A stretch of DNA of 64,000 bases, taken from assembly GCA_003513765.1 (NCBI GenBank), contig DONT01000008.1:1-64000 (forward strand), read 5' to 3'. Below, piece by piece: positions 8,685 through 16,910 of this stretch. The DNA is from Jeotgalicoccus sp. (GTDB lineage: Bacteria; Bacillota; Bacilli; Staphylococcales; Salinicoccaceae). The position numbers and the translations under genes were made by a program. The notes beneath the pieces were generated by a model, which saw only the letters and a list, made by a program, of their open reading frames with translations, made no database searches and was not told where the DNA came from. Numbering within the stretch: position 1 is the stretch's first letter; the number at the start of each line of letters is the position of its first letter.

Positions 8685-9023
8685 ATGATGCATGAAGAGA
8701 AATTTTATTTAATCGAAGGTAAAAAGATGACGCTTATGGAACTGGCTAGGGAACTCGAGTCAGCTGCCGGCGGTGAATTTGAAGATGTCCGCGGTTCAAT
8801 CAATCGTGTTGTCGTAAAAAAACCGGCACCGGAACAAGGTTTTGAGACTTTTACCATTACTTTTAAGATGAAGCATACAGTCGATTTAATCGATGCGGTC
8901 GTAACGACTGATAACAAAAAGAAAAATCTTGAAGACTACGACTTCGAGAACAATGAGTTTACTGTACGTTTAATCAGTTATATCCGCCGCGATGTGCCAA
9001 TTAAAAATGAATCAGAACTTTAA
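8685..9023 (+). CDS. Conserved hypothetical protein, 112 residues
   Basis: A small cytoplasmic-looking protein with no signal or membrane segment. It has mixed alpha/beta character, begins with an EEKFYLIEGKKMTLMELA stretch and contains alternating hydrophobic strands (TFTITFKMK, EFTVRLISYI). The start at 8685 follows AAAGGAGT; a longer frame reaching back to 8430 runs through the lipoprotein gene in another frame and is rejected. I do not recognise the family. It lies between the lipoprotein and an acetyltransferase, all on the same strand with short gaps. Confidence 0.65.
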   Translation: MMHEEKFYLIEGKKMTLMELARELESAAGGEFEDVRGSINRVVVKKPAPEQGFETFTITFKMKHTVDLIDAVVTTDNKKKNLEDYDFENNEFTVRLISYIRRDVPIKNESEL

Positions 9024-9042
9024 TAGATAGGTCTGAATTAAA

Positions 9043-9606
9043 ATGAAATATATTAAGACAAAACGTCTGATTTTACGCGACTGGCAGGAAAGTGACTTAA
9101 AAACATTTATAAGAATGAATCAGGATCCGGATGTCAGACGCTATTTTCCATCACTTGCCTCACCGGAAGAATCTGTTGAATATGCACGCGCTGCTCAAAA
9201 GTGTATCGTCGACAGAGGCTTTGGTCTGTTTGCTGTGGAACGGAAAGATACGAATGAATTTATCGGCTTTACGGGCATTCACGTGCTGGAAGCAGATGAC
9301 AGTCTGGATTTTGACTTCCTGCCCTGCATTGAAATAGGGTGGCGGCTTCAAAAGAAACACTGGAACCAGGGATTTGCGACGGAAGCCGCCCGCGGAGTAT
9401 TGAAGTTCGTAGAACGCCAGACTGACATTAAAGAAGTATATGCTTATACGGCGGTACGGAATATTCCATCGATTAATATTATGGAAAAAATCGGCATGGA
9501 GCCTGTGAAAACTTTTGACCATCCTGATATTATGGACGGGCATTCTTTAAAGCAGCATGTACTGTTTAAAAAATCCACACAAAAAGAGCGCAGATTCAAA
9601 TTGTAA
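9043..9606 (+). CDS. GNAT acetyltransferase, RimJ/RimL type
   Basis: A 187-residue GCN5-related N-acetyltransferase using acetyl-CoA to modify an amino group, possibly a protein N-terminus. It opens with KRLILRDWQESDL, typical of the RimJ/L group, and has the acetyl-CoA binding loop in GWRLQKKHWNQGFATEAA and the conserved NIPSINIMEKIGM helix. Length matches the family. Its substrate is unknown. The 3' end forms one arm of a bidirectional terminator shared with the convergent LOG-family gene. Confidence 0.85.
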   Translation: MKYIKTKRLILRDWQESDLKTFIRMNQDPDVRRYFPSLASPEESVEYARAAQKCIVDRGFGLFAVERKDTNEFIGFTGIHVLEADDSLDFDFLPCIEIGWRLQKKHWNQGFATEAARGVLKFVERQTDIKEVYAYTAVRNIPSINIMEKIGMEPVKTFDHPDIMDGHSLKQHVLFKKSTQKERRFKL

Positions 9607-9631
9607 TTTTGAATCCGTGCTCTTTTTATTT
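9581..9631. terminator. Bidirectional terminator between convergent genes
   Basis: AAAAAGAGCGCAGATTCAAA (9581-9600) pairs with 9608-9627 with two mismatches, giving A-runs and T-runs on both sides. It overlaps the acetyltransferase stop codon. Confidence 0.85.
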
Positions 9632-9638
9632 TGGCATC

Positions 9639-10220
9639 TTATTTTAAATCTTCATAAGTTCTCACTTTAACAGGGACATATGATTCAAAGCCTTCCAGAA
9701 TATCGTTTAGATTATCGCTGATGAACAGCATATCCAGATAACGTTCTTCTAAAAAGCCTTCTTCAATTGATTTATCGATGACCATTTTTAAAGTATCGAA
9801 GTAGCCGTCGACGTTTAATATGCCGATGGGTTTTTCATGAAGACCGAGCTGACCCCACGTAAAGACTTCAAAGAACTCTTCAAGCGTGCCTGCACCGCCC
9901 GGCATCATAATAATCGCGTCACCCTCGGACTCAAGCTCTAGCTTACGCTGGTGCATTGATTGTACGATACGCATATCTTTTACTCCGGGGTGAGCGACTT
10001 CACGGTCGACAAGGAATTGGGGAATAACACCGGTAACTTCGCCGTTTTCAGCTAAAGCACCATTTGCGACTGCGCCCATCAGGCCGGTCGCGCCGCCGCC
10101 GTAAACGACGGTTAAGTTTTTCTTTGCTGCATCAGCGCCGAGCTTGTAAGCAGCTTTTTCATAGTTCTCGTTTTTACCGTTTTTTGCACCGCAGAATACG
10201 GTGATTTTTTTAACGTTCAT
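9639..10220 (-). CDS. LOG-family nucleoside 5'-monophosphate phosphoribohydrolase (TIGR00730)
   Basis: A 193-residue Rossmann-like protein of the LOG family, often annotated lysine decarboxylase but in characterised members a cytokinin-type nucleotide phosphoribohydrolase. The diagnostic PGGAGTLEE motif and the upstream YGGGATGLMG nucleotide motif are present. Family length is normal. Its physiological substrate in Firmicutes is not settled. The ATG follows GGAGCAAAC-type bases, 25 bases downstream of the hypothetical gene on the same strand. Confidence 0.88.
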   Translation of the reverse strand: MNVKKITVFCGAKNGKNENYEKAAYKLGADAAKKNLTVVYGGGATGLMGAVANGALAENGEVTGVIPQFLVDREVAHPGVKDMRIVQSMHQRKLELESEGDAIIMMPGGAGTLEEFFEVFTWGQLGLHEKPIGILNVDGYFDTLKMVIDKSIEEGFLEERYLDMLFISDNLNDILEGFESYVPVKVRTYEDLK

Positions 10221-10245
10221 AAAGTTTGCTCCTATGATGTTAAAC

Positions 10246-11235
10246 TTATTTATTAAACATTAACTCTTCGTAGTTTTTAATAGACTGGTCTTTAACATAT
10301 GCACTGCCGTCTGTAACGACACGTTTGCGTTTGTTTGCATGTTCAAAGTTCATACGGCGGTGTTTGTTGAATAAGCTGCTGCTGTTTCGCAGTGCTGCTT
10401 TTTCTTTTTTCTTTTCTGCAACATGTTTATCGCGTGCTGCACTGCGAGGATCTAAAATATTTTTGTGCTGCTGGCGAAGCGGTAAAGACTCGTCCTGCTG
10501 CTCATTAGAATTTCTTGTGAATTCAGTATCATTGAGTACTTTTTCTTCATTAATTTCCTGGATGTTTGTCATTTTCTCACTGCTTTCAATAGTTTGTATT
10601 GCGTTACTTGTATATGGTACCAGTTCGTTCTGAACTTTGTCATCCTGGAAGGTGTTTTCTGCTTCTTCCGTTTCTTCTTCAATATCGTCAAACATGTATA
10701 CTTCACCGTAAACGGGTTCCTGGTTATCAGGTTCTGTTAATTTATCAGTATTAATGTCCGGTGTCGGTTCATTTGAAGACATCAGTTCATCGGAGACTGT
10801 CATGCCATCTTCGATATCCTCAGCAGATTTTTCCTGGTGAGACTGAAAGATTTTCGGCACGAAAGCAGAACGGGCTTTATTGTCCTTATCAGCCATGCGT
10901 TTTGCTTTATGTGCTTCTTTATCTTTTTCAAAACGTTTTTCCAGAGACTCTTCCTGATCGAGGCTCTTCTGATAACTTTTAACTTCTTTGTTATAACTGC
11001 GTTCTTCAAGTGTATTGCTTACTTTTGTACCGATAGTCTGCGCAGTATTTTTCGTCGATTTATATGCGCTCGACGCAGCATCTTTACTGCTGTCTTTCAC
11101 GCGTGTATATACTGAATTTGAAACTGCCCCGAGTTTTTGCATATCGGGATGCTTCGCTATCTTTTTACGTTCATTAAATAGGGGAACTGCAATCAATGGT
11201 ATAATTGTGGCTAACATTTTTAAATTTTTGTTCAC
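10246..11235 (-). CDS. Hypothetical membrane-anchored, highly charged protein
   Basis: A 329-residue protein with an uncleaved hydrophobic N-terminus (about residues 7-20) followed by a long, low-complexity, highly charged cytoplasmic or wall-facing region rich in Lys, Glu and Ser, likely disordered or coiled, with a short basic C-terminal block (KHRRMNFEHANKRKRVV). It begins with GTG at 11235, with GGAGGT eight bases upstream. I do not recognise it as a named family. Transcribed toward the LOG gene, with which it probably forms an operon. Confidence 0.65.
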   Translation of the reverse strand: MNKNLKMLATIIPLIAVPLFNERKKIAKHPDMQKLGAVSNSVYTRVKDSSKDAASSAYKSTKNTAQTIGTKVSNTLEERSYNKEVKSYQKSLDQEESLEKRFEKDKEAHKAKRMADKDNKARSAFVPKIFQSHQEKSAEDIEDGMTVSDELMSSNEPTPDINTDKLTEPDNQEPVYGEVYMFDDIEEETEEAENTFQDDKVQNELVPYTSNAIQTIESSEKMTNIQEINEEKVLNDTEFTRNSNEQQDESLPLRQQHKNILDPRSAARDKHVAEKKKEKAALRNSSSLFNKHRRMNFEHANKRKRVVTDGSAYVKDQSIKNYEELMFNK

Positions 11236-11370
11236 TGGGACTGACCTCCATATAAATGCTGTTTAGATTAATTATACAATACCCTGGGCAATAAAGAATT
11301 AAACGGTATCAAGGTTTAAAAATTTTCAAATAATGGTATGAATATAAAGAATAGACGAGGAGGATTCAAC

Positions 11371-12054
11371 ATGTCAAATATAAATGAAACGATGAAATTA
11401 AAAGATATTTTATTTAAAGTGCCATCTTCGGCAGGCGTATTCCGCGAAATCGATATTGATTTTGTGAATCACGGTGAAAAGACTTTAAAAGAATCGCATG
11501 AAGAAGGCAGCTTTAATCTTGAAAACATTATTTATGAACTGAATGAGCAGTCGAAGGAACGTATCGAAGGCATCGATATTTCTTATATGGATCAGACGAG
11601 TATTATTAAATATATCGAACGTAAATATTACGAAGATCTGCTGGATGAACTGCCGGTATTAAATGATTACGTTGAAAAACTTAGTAAGAAATATAAAAAA
11701 GAAGAAGTTGAATACGATAAAGTAGCCGAACTCTTCTATAATATTTACCGGGAAATGACGGTTCATATTGAAACGGAACAGTCAGACGTGTATCCGCTTC
11801 TGCTGACGTACTACGAAGAAAACAGCGACGCGGCATATGAAGCATTGAAACCGCACATTACAAGACTGTTGGATGAACACAAAAACATCGTCCACTGGTT
11901 CAAGCAGATTCGCTCGCTGACAAACGGCTATACGCCGGTCGACAGCAACGAACCATTAAACGTCTTTGTAATGAAGAAACTGGAAGAAAACGAAGATAAT
12001 ATAATGACTCTCCTGCATCTGGAAAACAACCTGCTGTTTACCCCGTTCAGGTAG
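11371..12054 (+). CDS. ScdA/RIC-like hemerythrin-domain protein with lost metal ligands
   Basis: A 227-residue protein with the layout of ScdA (YtfE/RIC), the di-iron protein that repairs nitrosative or oxidative damage to Fe-S clusters: an N-terminal DUF542-like segment and a C-terminal four-helix hemerythrin domain. It aligns with ScdA through YIERKYYEDL, RSLTNGYTP and HLENNLLF. However, the DUF542 CCGG motif is NHGE here, and three of the histidines expected as iron ligands are Tyr, Tyr and Leu. His in VHIETE and DEHKN and the Glu of HLEN remain. The ATG at 11371 follows GAGGAGG; the upstream frame start at 11338 lacks a site. It may be a non-iron paralogue. Confidence 0.8.
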   Translation: MSNINETMKLKDILFKVPSSAGVFREIDIDFVNHGEKTLKESHEEGSFNLENIIYELNEQSKERIEGIDISYMDQTSIIKYIERKYYEDLLDELPVLNDYVEKLSKKYKKEEVEYDKVAELFYNIYREMTVHIETEQSDVYPLLLTYYEENSDAAYEALKPHITRLLDEHKNIVHWFKQIRSLTNGYTPVDSNEPLNVFVMKKLEENEDNIMTLLHLENNLLFTPFR

Positions 12055-12066
12055 GATGTAAATCGG

Positions 12067-12094
12067 AAAACCCGCTCATGTGAGCGGGTTTTTG
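12067..12094 (+). terminator. Terminator of the ScdA-like gene
   Basis: AAAACCCGCTCA (12067-12078) pairs with TGAGCGGGTTTT after a two-base loop, followed by T's. Confidence 0.88.
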
Positions 12095-12135
12095 TTGTTT
12101 TTAGGGGAGAAATATATTGATTTTCAGACTGACGG

Positions 12136-12325
12136 GTCACTGTAGTTTGGACAATGACGGGGTAGAAGGTTTATCTCGTCACTGTGACTTTGACAATGAC
12201 GGGGTAGGAGGTTTATCTCGTCACTGTGACTTTGACAATGACGGGGTAGGAGGTTTATCTCGTCATTGTGACTTTGACAATGACGGGGTAGGAGGTTTAT
12301 CTCGTCATTGTGAAGTCCATAATGC
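12136..12325. repeat. Tandem repeat array B: four 42-bp hairpin units plus a partial unit
   Basis: Units start at 12136, 12178, 12220 and 12262, with a partial fifth from 12304. Each begins with an arm GTCA(C/T)TGT that pairs with ACAATGAC 15 bases on, so every unit can fold an 8-bp stem with a 7-base loop, followed by GGGGTAGGAGGTTTATCTC. The unit length is a multiple of three, so long ORFs cross the array on both strands; they are repeat translations, not genes. It lies between convergent genes. Bases 12326-12452 hold nothing else I can name apart from GC-rich sequence near the phoR end. Confidence 0.9.
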
Positions 12326-12399
12326 ACAGCAGCGATCTCCTCTGCCTGCAACATCGTCTCACGAGCAGAGGAGAACAGCTGACCCCCATCCGCAACAAC

Positions 12400-12428
12400 A
12401 GAAAACCGGGCGCATCTCCTGCGCCCGG
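12400..12428 (-). terminator. Candidate terminator of phoPR
   Basis: CCGGGCGCA (12407-12415) pairs with TGCGCCCGG (12420-12428) around TCTCC... bases, immediately downstream of the phoR stop on the reverse strand; TTTTCTG follows on that strand. Confidence 0.65.
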
Positions 12429-12452
12429 CCTCATCTAACTATACTATTTATA

Positions 12453-14228
12453 CTATCCCTGTGTTTTTGGCAGTTCCACCGTAAACGTGGAGCCGGCACC
12501 TTCCACACTTTTCACATATATTTTCCCGTCGTGGGATTCGACTAGGTGTTTAACGATGGCAAGGCCGAGTCCCGTGCCGCCTGAGTGGCGGCTCCGTGCT
12601 TTGTCGACCCGGTAGAATCTTTCAAACAGCCGGTCGAGGGCTTCTTCCGGAATGCCCATTCCGGTATCGCGCACTCTCAGCACGACTGTCGATGAGCGTT
12701 CTTCAGCATCGATATAAATATCGCCGTTATCCGACGTATAGTTGACAGCATTTGCGACCAGGTTCAGTACAATCTGTCCGAGCCGGTCTATATCTGCTTC
12801 AACATACACCGGGTTTTTATCGTCCGGCAGATGCAGCGTAATATTTTTATCGCGTGCAAATTTAGAAATAGTCTGCGTGGAGTTTTCAATAATTTCATTC
12901 ACGTTGACTTCACTTATCTTCAGCGGCATTGCCTGCTTTTCTATTTTCGACAGCTCCAGCAGGTCGGTAATCAGCCGGTTTAAGCGTTCGCTTTCATCGT
13001 AAATAATCTGCATAAACTGCTTGGCCGTCGCTTCATCCGGCACATCGCCGCTCAGCAGCGTTTCGGCAAAGCCTTTCACCGAAGTAATCGGCGTCTTCAG
13101 CTCATGGGACACGTTCGCAACGAATTCACTGCGCATTTTCTCTAAGCGTCTGATATCGGTAATGTCATGCAGCACGATAATCGCCCCGCGCTGCTGCCAG
13201 CCCTGACTGTAGTACGGCGCAATATGCACGTCCAGAATACGTTCTTCCGGGAAGTAAATATGCGCTTCATCATGCCGCTTCACATTGTCTTCAATAACGG
13301 TTTCGATTAAATGGTCGATACCAAGCGGTCCGAATACGTATGTGTATTCCTTGCCGTCAATTTTTGAAGTGTGTTTCGATAAAAAGCGTTCTGTCGCATG
13401 GTTAGTGAGATCGACTTTGCCTTTATCGTCAATCAGCACGACACCGCTCACGAGATTCGACAGAATACTGTTTAACTGCTTTTCGCTTTCTTCTATTTCA
13501 TTAACATGCGCCTGAAGACTTGCAGCGAGCGCATTAACGGATGTATTTAAATTACCGATTTCACCTGAATAGTCTGCATTAATACGCGCACTGTAATCTT
13601 TATTCTGCAGCCGCTTTGTTACGTTAATCACTCTGTTAATCGGCTTCGTAATATTGTAGCTTAACAGTGCCGCAGAGATTACAGAAACCAGCAGGATGAT
13701 AAACAGTATCGCACTCAGTGTAGTCCAGATTGCGCTGATTGCGTTATCTATCGACTGGGTCGACACAGAAGTTCTCACCGCACCAATCAGTTCGCCGTCC
13801 GCTTTGATGGGAATCGCGACATACATCATTGACATATCCCGCGTATCACTTAAACGGATGGACTCGCCGACCTCCTGATTTTTCACGAGGACCGCATCAA
13901 TCTCCGGCCGGTTAATATGATTATCCATCGTTTCAATATCACTTTCAGAATCAGCAATGACCGTGCCATCCCTGCCGATAATCGTATAACGCAGCGTAAT
14001 TTCTTCGTTGAAATGGCTCGTCCATTCATCAAGCGTCTTGCGGTCTTCATCGAGCCCGCCAAGCGTAATGACTTCCGACACCAGCTGGGCATTTTCTATC
14101 AGGTGGTCTTCCGTCATATCTGTATATGTATTCTGAATGATTGAGCTGATAAAAAACCACAGTACGAGAACAAATGTAATCGATAATATTAAATACGATC
14201 CTGTGATTTTCAGCCACAGTCTCTGCAT
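12453..14228 (-). CDS. phoR: PhoR-type sensor histidine kinase
   Basis: A 591-residue membrane histidine kinase. Order: first membrane helix (about 8-30), extracytoplasmic sensor domain (about 31-175), second helix (about 176-198), HAMP, PAS domain, HisKA with the phosphoacceptor in NVSHELKTPITS, and an ATPase domain with N box NLVANAVNYT, G1 DTGMGIP and G2 GGTGLGLAIV. It abuts the phoP-like regulator gene with no gap, and regulator similarity to B. subtilis PhoP suggests phosphate-starvation sensing. WalK is the main alternative, but WalR motifs and the usual walHIJ neighbours are missing. Confidence 0.85.
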   Translation of the reverse strand: MQRLWLKITGSYLILSITFVLVLWFFISSIIQNTYTDMTEDHLIENAQLVSEVITLGGLDEDRKTLDEWTSHFNEEITLRYTIIGRDGTVIADSESDIETMDNHINRPEIDAVLVKNQEVGESIRLSDTRDMSMMYVAIPIKADGELIGAVRTSVSTQSIDNAISAIWTTLSAILFIILLVSVISAALLSYNITKPINRVINVTKRLQNKDYSARINADYSGEIGNLNTSVNALAASLQAHVNEIEESEKQLNSILSNLVSGVVLIDDKGKVDLTNHATERFLSKHTSKIDGKEYTYVFGPLGIDHLIETVIEDNVKRHDEAHIYFPEERILDVHIAPYYSQGWQQRGAIIVLHDITDIRRLEKMRSEFVANVSHELKTPITSVKGFAETLLSGDVPDEATAKQFMQIIYDESERLNRLITDLLELSKIEKQAMPLKISEVNVNEIIENSTQTISKFARDKNITLHLPDDKNPVYVEADIDRLGQIVLNLVANAVNYTSDNGDIYIDAEERSSTVVLRVRDTGMGIPEEALDRLFERFYRVDKARSRHSGGTGLGLAIVKHLVESHDGKIYVKSVEGAGSTFTVELPKTQG

Positions 14229-14921
14229 TTAATCCTGTCCTTCCATCTTGTATCCGAAGCCGCGGATTGTTCTGATGTAAACCGGCTGCTTCGTGTCCGC
14301 TTCAATTTTTTCACGCAGATGGCTGATATGCACATCCACGATCCGTGTATCGCCGTCGTAATGGAAATCCCACACACCGTTTAACAGCTGGTCGCGGCTG
14401 AGTACTTTGCCGCGGTGGTTTGCAAGATACAAGAGCAGTTCAAACTCTTTCGGTGTTAATACAAGCTGTTCATCTTTGAACATTACCATGTATTTATCCG
14501 GATGAATTTCCAGTTCGCCGATTTTGATTACTTCATCTTTTGCTTCTGCAGTCACCAGGTTCGTACGGCGTAAAATAGCTTTGACGCGTGCAACCACTTC
14601 TCTTGGACTGAACGGTTTAGTCATATAGTCATCGGCACCCAGTTCAAGACCGAGAATTTTATCGAATTCATCGTCTTTTGCTGTCAGCATTAAAATAGGC
14701 GTATTAATTTTTTCCTGGCGGAGTGTTTTGCACACATCCATACCGTCCATGCCCGGCAGCATCAAATCGAGGACGATTAACGTCAGGTCTTCTGTTGTTG
14801 CGATATCAAGTGCATCATTGCCGTTCTCAGCAGTCAGCACTTCAAAACCGCTCTGTTCCAGGTTGAATTTCAGTAATGTTAAAATTGATGGTTCATCATC
14901 AACAACTAGCAGCTTTTTCAT
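14229..14921 (-). CDS. phoP: PhoP-type response regulator (OmpR family)
   Basis: A 230-residue two-component regulator: receiver domain with acidic pocket (VVDDE), phosphoacceptor Asp in LIVLDLMLPGMDG, conserved Lys in DDYMTKPFSPRE, and a C-terminal winged-helix DNA-binding domain (GDTRIVDVHISHLREKIE). The stretch LTAKDDEFDKILGLELGAD is close to B. subtilis PhoP and distinct from WalR. It controls phosphate uptake and wall polymer genes in relatives. It is first in a two-gene operon with phoR. Start ATG follows GGAGGGC. Confidence 0.9.
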   Translation of the reverse strand: MKKLLVVDDEPSILTLLKFNLEQSGFEVLTAENGNDALDIATTEDLTLIVLDLMLPGMDGMDVCKTLRQEKINTPILMLTAKDDEFDKILGLELGADDYMTKPFSPREVVARVKAILRRTNLVTAEAKDEVIKIGELEIHPDKYMVMFKDEQLVLTPKEFELLLYLANHRGKVLSRDQLLNGVWDFHYDGDTRIVDVHISHLREKIEADTKQPVYIRTIRGFGYKMEGQD

Positions 14922-14997
14922 CTATATGCCCTCCGTAAATTTCTCATATCTTATAACAACTATATTTTAGCACAATTCATACAATTTAAAGACGAAC

Positions 14998-15014
14998 TTT
15001 ACACCTTCTTAACA
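14998..15014 (+). promoter_or_regulatory. Candidate PhoP box upstream of phoPR
   Basis: TTTACA (14998-15003) and TTAACA (15009-15014) are direct repeats spaced by five bases, matching the TT(A/T/C)ACA pattern bound by PhoP in Bacillus. A third weaker copy (TCATACA) ends at 14983. Position between phoP and moeB would allow autoregulation. This is pattern-based only. Confidence 0.35.
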
Positions 15015-15127
15015 ATACGTCCCAATACCCATATATTGTAAATCAATAAAATGATTTCAAGGTGTGTCTGTGATAAAATCAGAGGTGAAAGATTTACTTA
15101 AATTTAATATATTAATGAGTGAAAATA

Positions 15128-16129
15128 ATGGATAACAGATATTCAAGACAGTTGCTTTATTCAAATATCGGCGAGCGGGGGCAGGAGCTTCTCGGAAAGA
15201 AAACGGCAGTTATTGTCGGCCTCGGAGCGCTCGGGTCTCTCTCGTCTGAAATGCTCGTGAGAGCAGGCGTCGGTAAATTAATTTTAATCGACCGCGATTA
15301 TGTGGAATTAACGAATCTGCAGCGGCAGACTTTATATAACGAAGAAGATGCGGCGCTTAAGAAACCGAAAGCCGTTGCCGCCTACGATAAATTAACGAAA
15401 ATCAACAGCGGCATCGATATCGAAGTGCACGTTGCACACTGCGATGCAGGATTAATTGAATCCGTCGCAAAAGAAGCGGATCTGCTCTTAGACGGTACGG
15501 ATAACTTTGATACACGTATGCTGATAAACGACGCGGCATTTAAATATAAGCTTCCGTGGATCTACGCGGCATGTGTCGAAGGCTCGTACTCAAGTGCAGC
15601 CTTTGTACCCGGAAAAACACCGTGCTTCAGATGCTTAACACCGGTACTGCCGTCGACGACGTTGACGTGCGATACCGCGGGTATAATCTCGCCGGCAGTC
15701 CATATGGCTGTCAGCAACCAGGTGACGACAGCAATTAAAATACTGACGGAACAATTTACAGCCCCTTACCATATGCATATCGGCAATGTCTGGGATATGG
15801 ACTATATGAAGTTCGATATCGGCAATATGACGGAAAGTACATGTCCAACATGCCAGACTAAAGAGTACCCTGAAATGAACAGAATTGAATCCAATGCAAT
15901 GAAATTCTGCGGCCGGGATATGATTCAGGTCATCGACGGACGTCTGACTGAAAATGTTGTGACGAAGACACTCGAACAGGCAGATATTGCATTTAAAAAG
16001 ACGCCGTATTTTATCGAGTTTAATTACGGAGATACGCGCATTGTGAGTTTTTCAAACGGCAGAATACTGATGCATAACGTGGAGAATTTAAATAAAGCAC
16101 GAACAATCGTCAACCAACTATTTGGCTAG
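15128..16129 (+). CDS. moeB: MoeB-type adenylyltransferase for MoaD activation
   Basis: A 333-residue E1-like enzyme that adenylates the C-terminal glycine of the molybdopterin synthase small subunit MoaD. Motifs: nucleotide loop VGLGALGS, DGTDNFDTR, zinc cysteines CFRC and CPTC, and the catalytic region TLTCDTAGI. The start at ATG 15128 is preferred to GTG 15119 because GAGTGA serves as ribosome site. A ThiF-like role in thiamine synthesis is possible for the family, but the neighbouring molybdenum cofactor genes support MoeB. It is 12 bases from moaB. Confidence 0.88.
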   Translation: MDNRYSRQLLYSNIGERGQELLGKKTAVIVGLGALGSLSSEMLVRAGVGKLILIDRDYVELTNLQRQTLYNEEDAALKKPKAVAAYDKLTKINSGIDIEVHVAHCDAGLIESVAKEADLLLDGTDNFDTRMLINDAAFKYKLPWIYAACVEGSYSSAAFVPGKTPCFRCLTPVLPSTTLTCDTAGIISPAVHMAVSNQVTTAIKILTEQFTAPYHMHIGNVWDMDYMKFDIGNMTESTCPTCQTKEYPEMNRIESNAMKFCGRDMIQVIDGRLTENVVTKTLEQADIAFKKTPYFIEFNYGDTRIVSFSNGRILMHNVENLNKARTIVNQLFG

Positions 16130-16141
16130 GAGCGGATACGA

Positions 16142-16648
16142 ATGAGTATTGTAGACAGAATTGACAGAGATATTAAAGTGGCGGTGCTGACAGTCAGTGA
16201 CACGCGTGACAAAACGACGGACAAAGGCGGCAAGCTCGTCATCCAGTATATAGAAACGGTGAACGCTTTTGTACCGGATGAACATTATGAAATCGTGAAA
16301 GATGATATTGAGACGATTCAAAATGCAGTTAAAAAACACCTTGAAGCGGGTGTGGATGCGGTCATTACAACAGGCGGCACGGGTATCGCGAGACGCGACG
16401 TGACGATTGAAGCGGTCACACCGCTGTTCGACAAGGAAATCGAAGGCTTCGGTGAACTGTTCCGTATGCTGAGCTACACAGAAGATATCGGTTCACGCAG
16501 TTTACTGTCACGCGCAGCAGCGGGCACGCATGATCACCAGCTGATTATTTCACTGCCGGGCTCAAGCGGTGCAGTGAAACTCGGCATGGAAAAACTCGTG
16601 ATGCCGGAATTAAATCACTTAGTGTTTGAATTGAATAAAGAGAATTAG
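16142..16648 (+). CDS. moaB: Molybdenum cofactor biosynthesis protein MoaB
   Basis: A 168-residue MoaB/MogA-like protein that adenylates molybdopterin before molybdate insertion. It shows the molybdopterin-binding fold motifs VLTVSDTR, TTGGTGIARRD and SLPGSSGAVKLGM. Length matches staphylococcal MoaB. AGGAGCG precedes the start. It is cotranscribed with moeB. Confidence 0.92.
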   Translation: MSIVDRIDRDIKVAVLTVSDTRDKTTDKGGKLVIQYIETVNAFVPDEHYEIVKDDIETIQNAVKKHLEAGVDAVITTGGTGIARRDVTIEAVTPLFDKEIEGFGELFRMLSYTEDIGSRSLLSRAAAGTHDHQLIISLPGSSGAVKLGMEKLVMPELNHLVFELNKEN

Positions 16649-16668
16649 CGGGCGTAGTGTGTGGTGGA

Positions 16669-16832
16669 GTGACTGTCATGCCTACACAGCGGGCCTTTCG
16701 TATACATGAGGCACTGTCATGCCTACACAACGGACCTTTCGTATATATGAGCGACTGTCATGCCTACGCAACAGAGCTTTCGTATACATGAGCGACTGTC
16801 ATGCCTGCACAACAGAGCTTTCGTATACATGA
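16669..16832. repeat. Tandem repeat array C: four 41-bp units
   Basis: Four units start at 16669, 16710, 16751 and 16792, exactly 41 bases apart. They share ACTGTCATGCCTACACA (a few substitutions) and CTTTCGTATACATGA, which contains the palindrome GTATAC. No spacers are present. It occupies the gap between convergent moaB and moaC. Confidence 0.9.
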
Positions 16833-16863
16833 GCCCACCAAGTTCACCAATCCCCGCCCAGCT

Positions 16864-16901
16864 AAAAAATCCGCCTGCCTATATTAATAAGCAGACGGAT
16901 T
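16864..16901 (-). terminator. Terminator of moaC
   Basis: AATCCGCCTGC (16868-16878) pairs with GCAGACGGATT (16891-16901) with one mismatch; on the reverse strand it is followed by a run of T's. Confidence 0.75.
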
Positions 16902-16910
16902 CAATCATAT

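Noticed and set aside
8430..9023. 197-codon version of the hypothetical protein
   Set aside because: Its first 85 codons overlap the lipoprotein gene in another frame; a ribosome site supports the start at 8685.
12117..12545. 142-codon ORF of repeated peptide on the forward strand, and a matching reverse ORF at 12124-12354
   Set aside because: It exists because the 42-bp repeat is a multiple of three; no ribosome site and no non-repeat similarity.
12453..14921. WalKR rather than PhoPR
   Set aside because: The receiver sequence (LTAKDDEFDKILGLELGAD, TKPFSPRE) follows PhoP, and the walH-walI-walJ genes usually downstream are not there.
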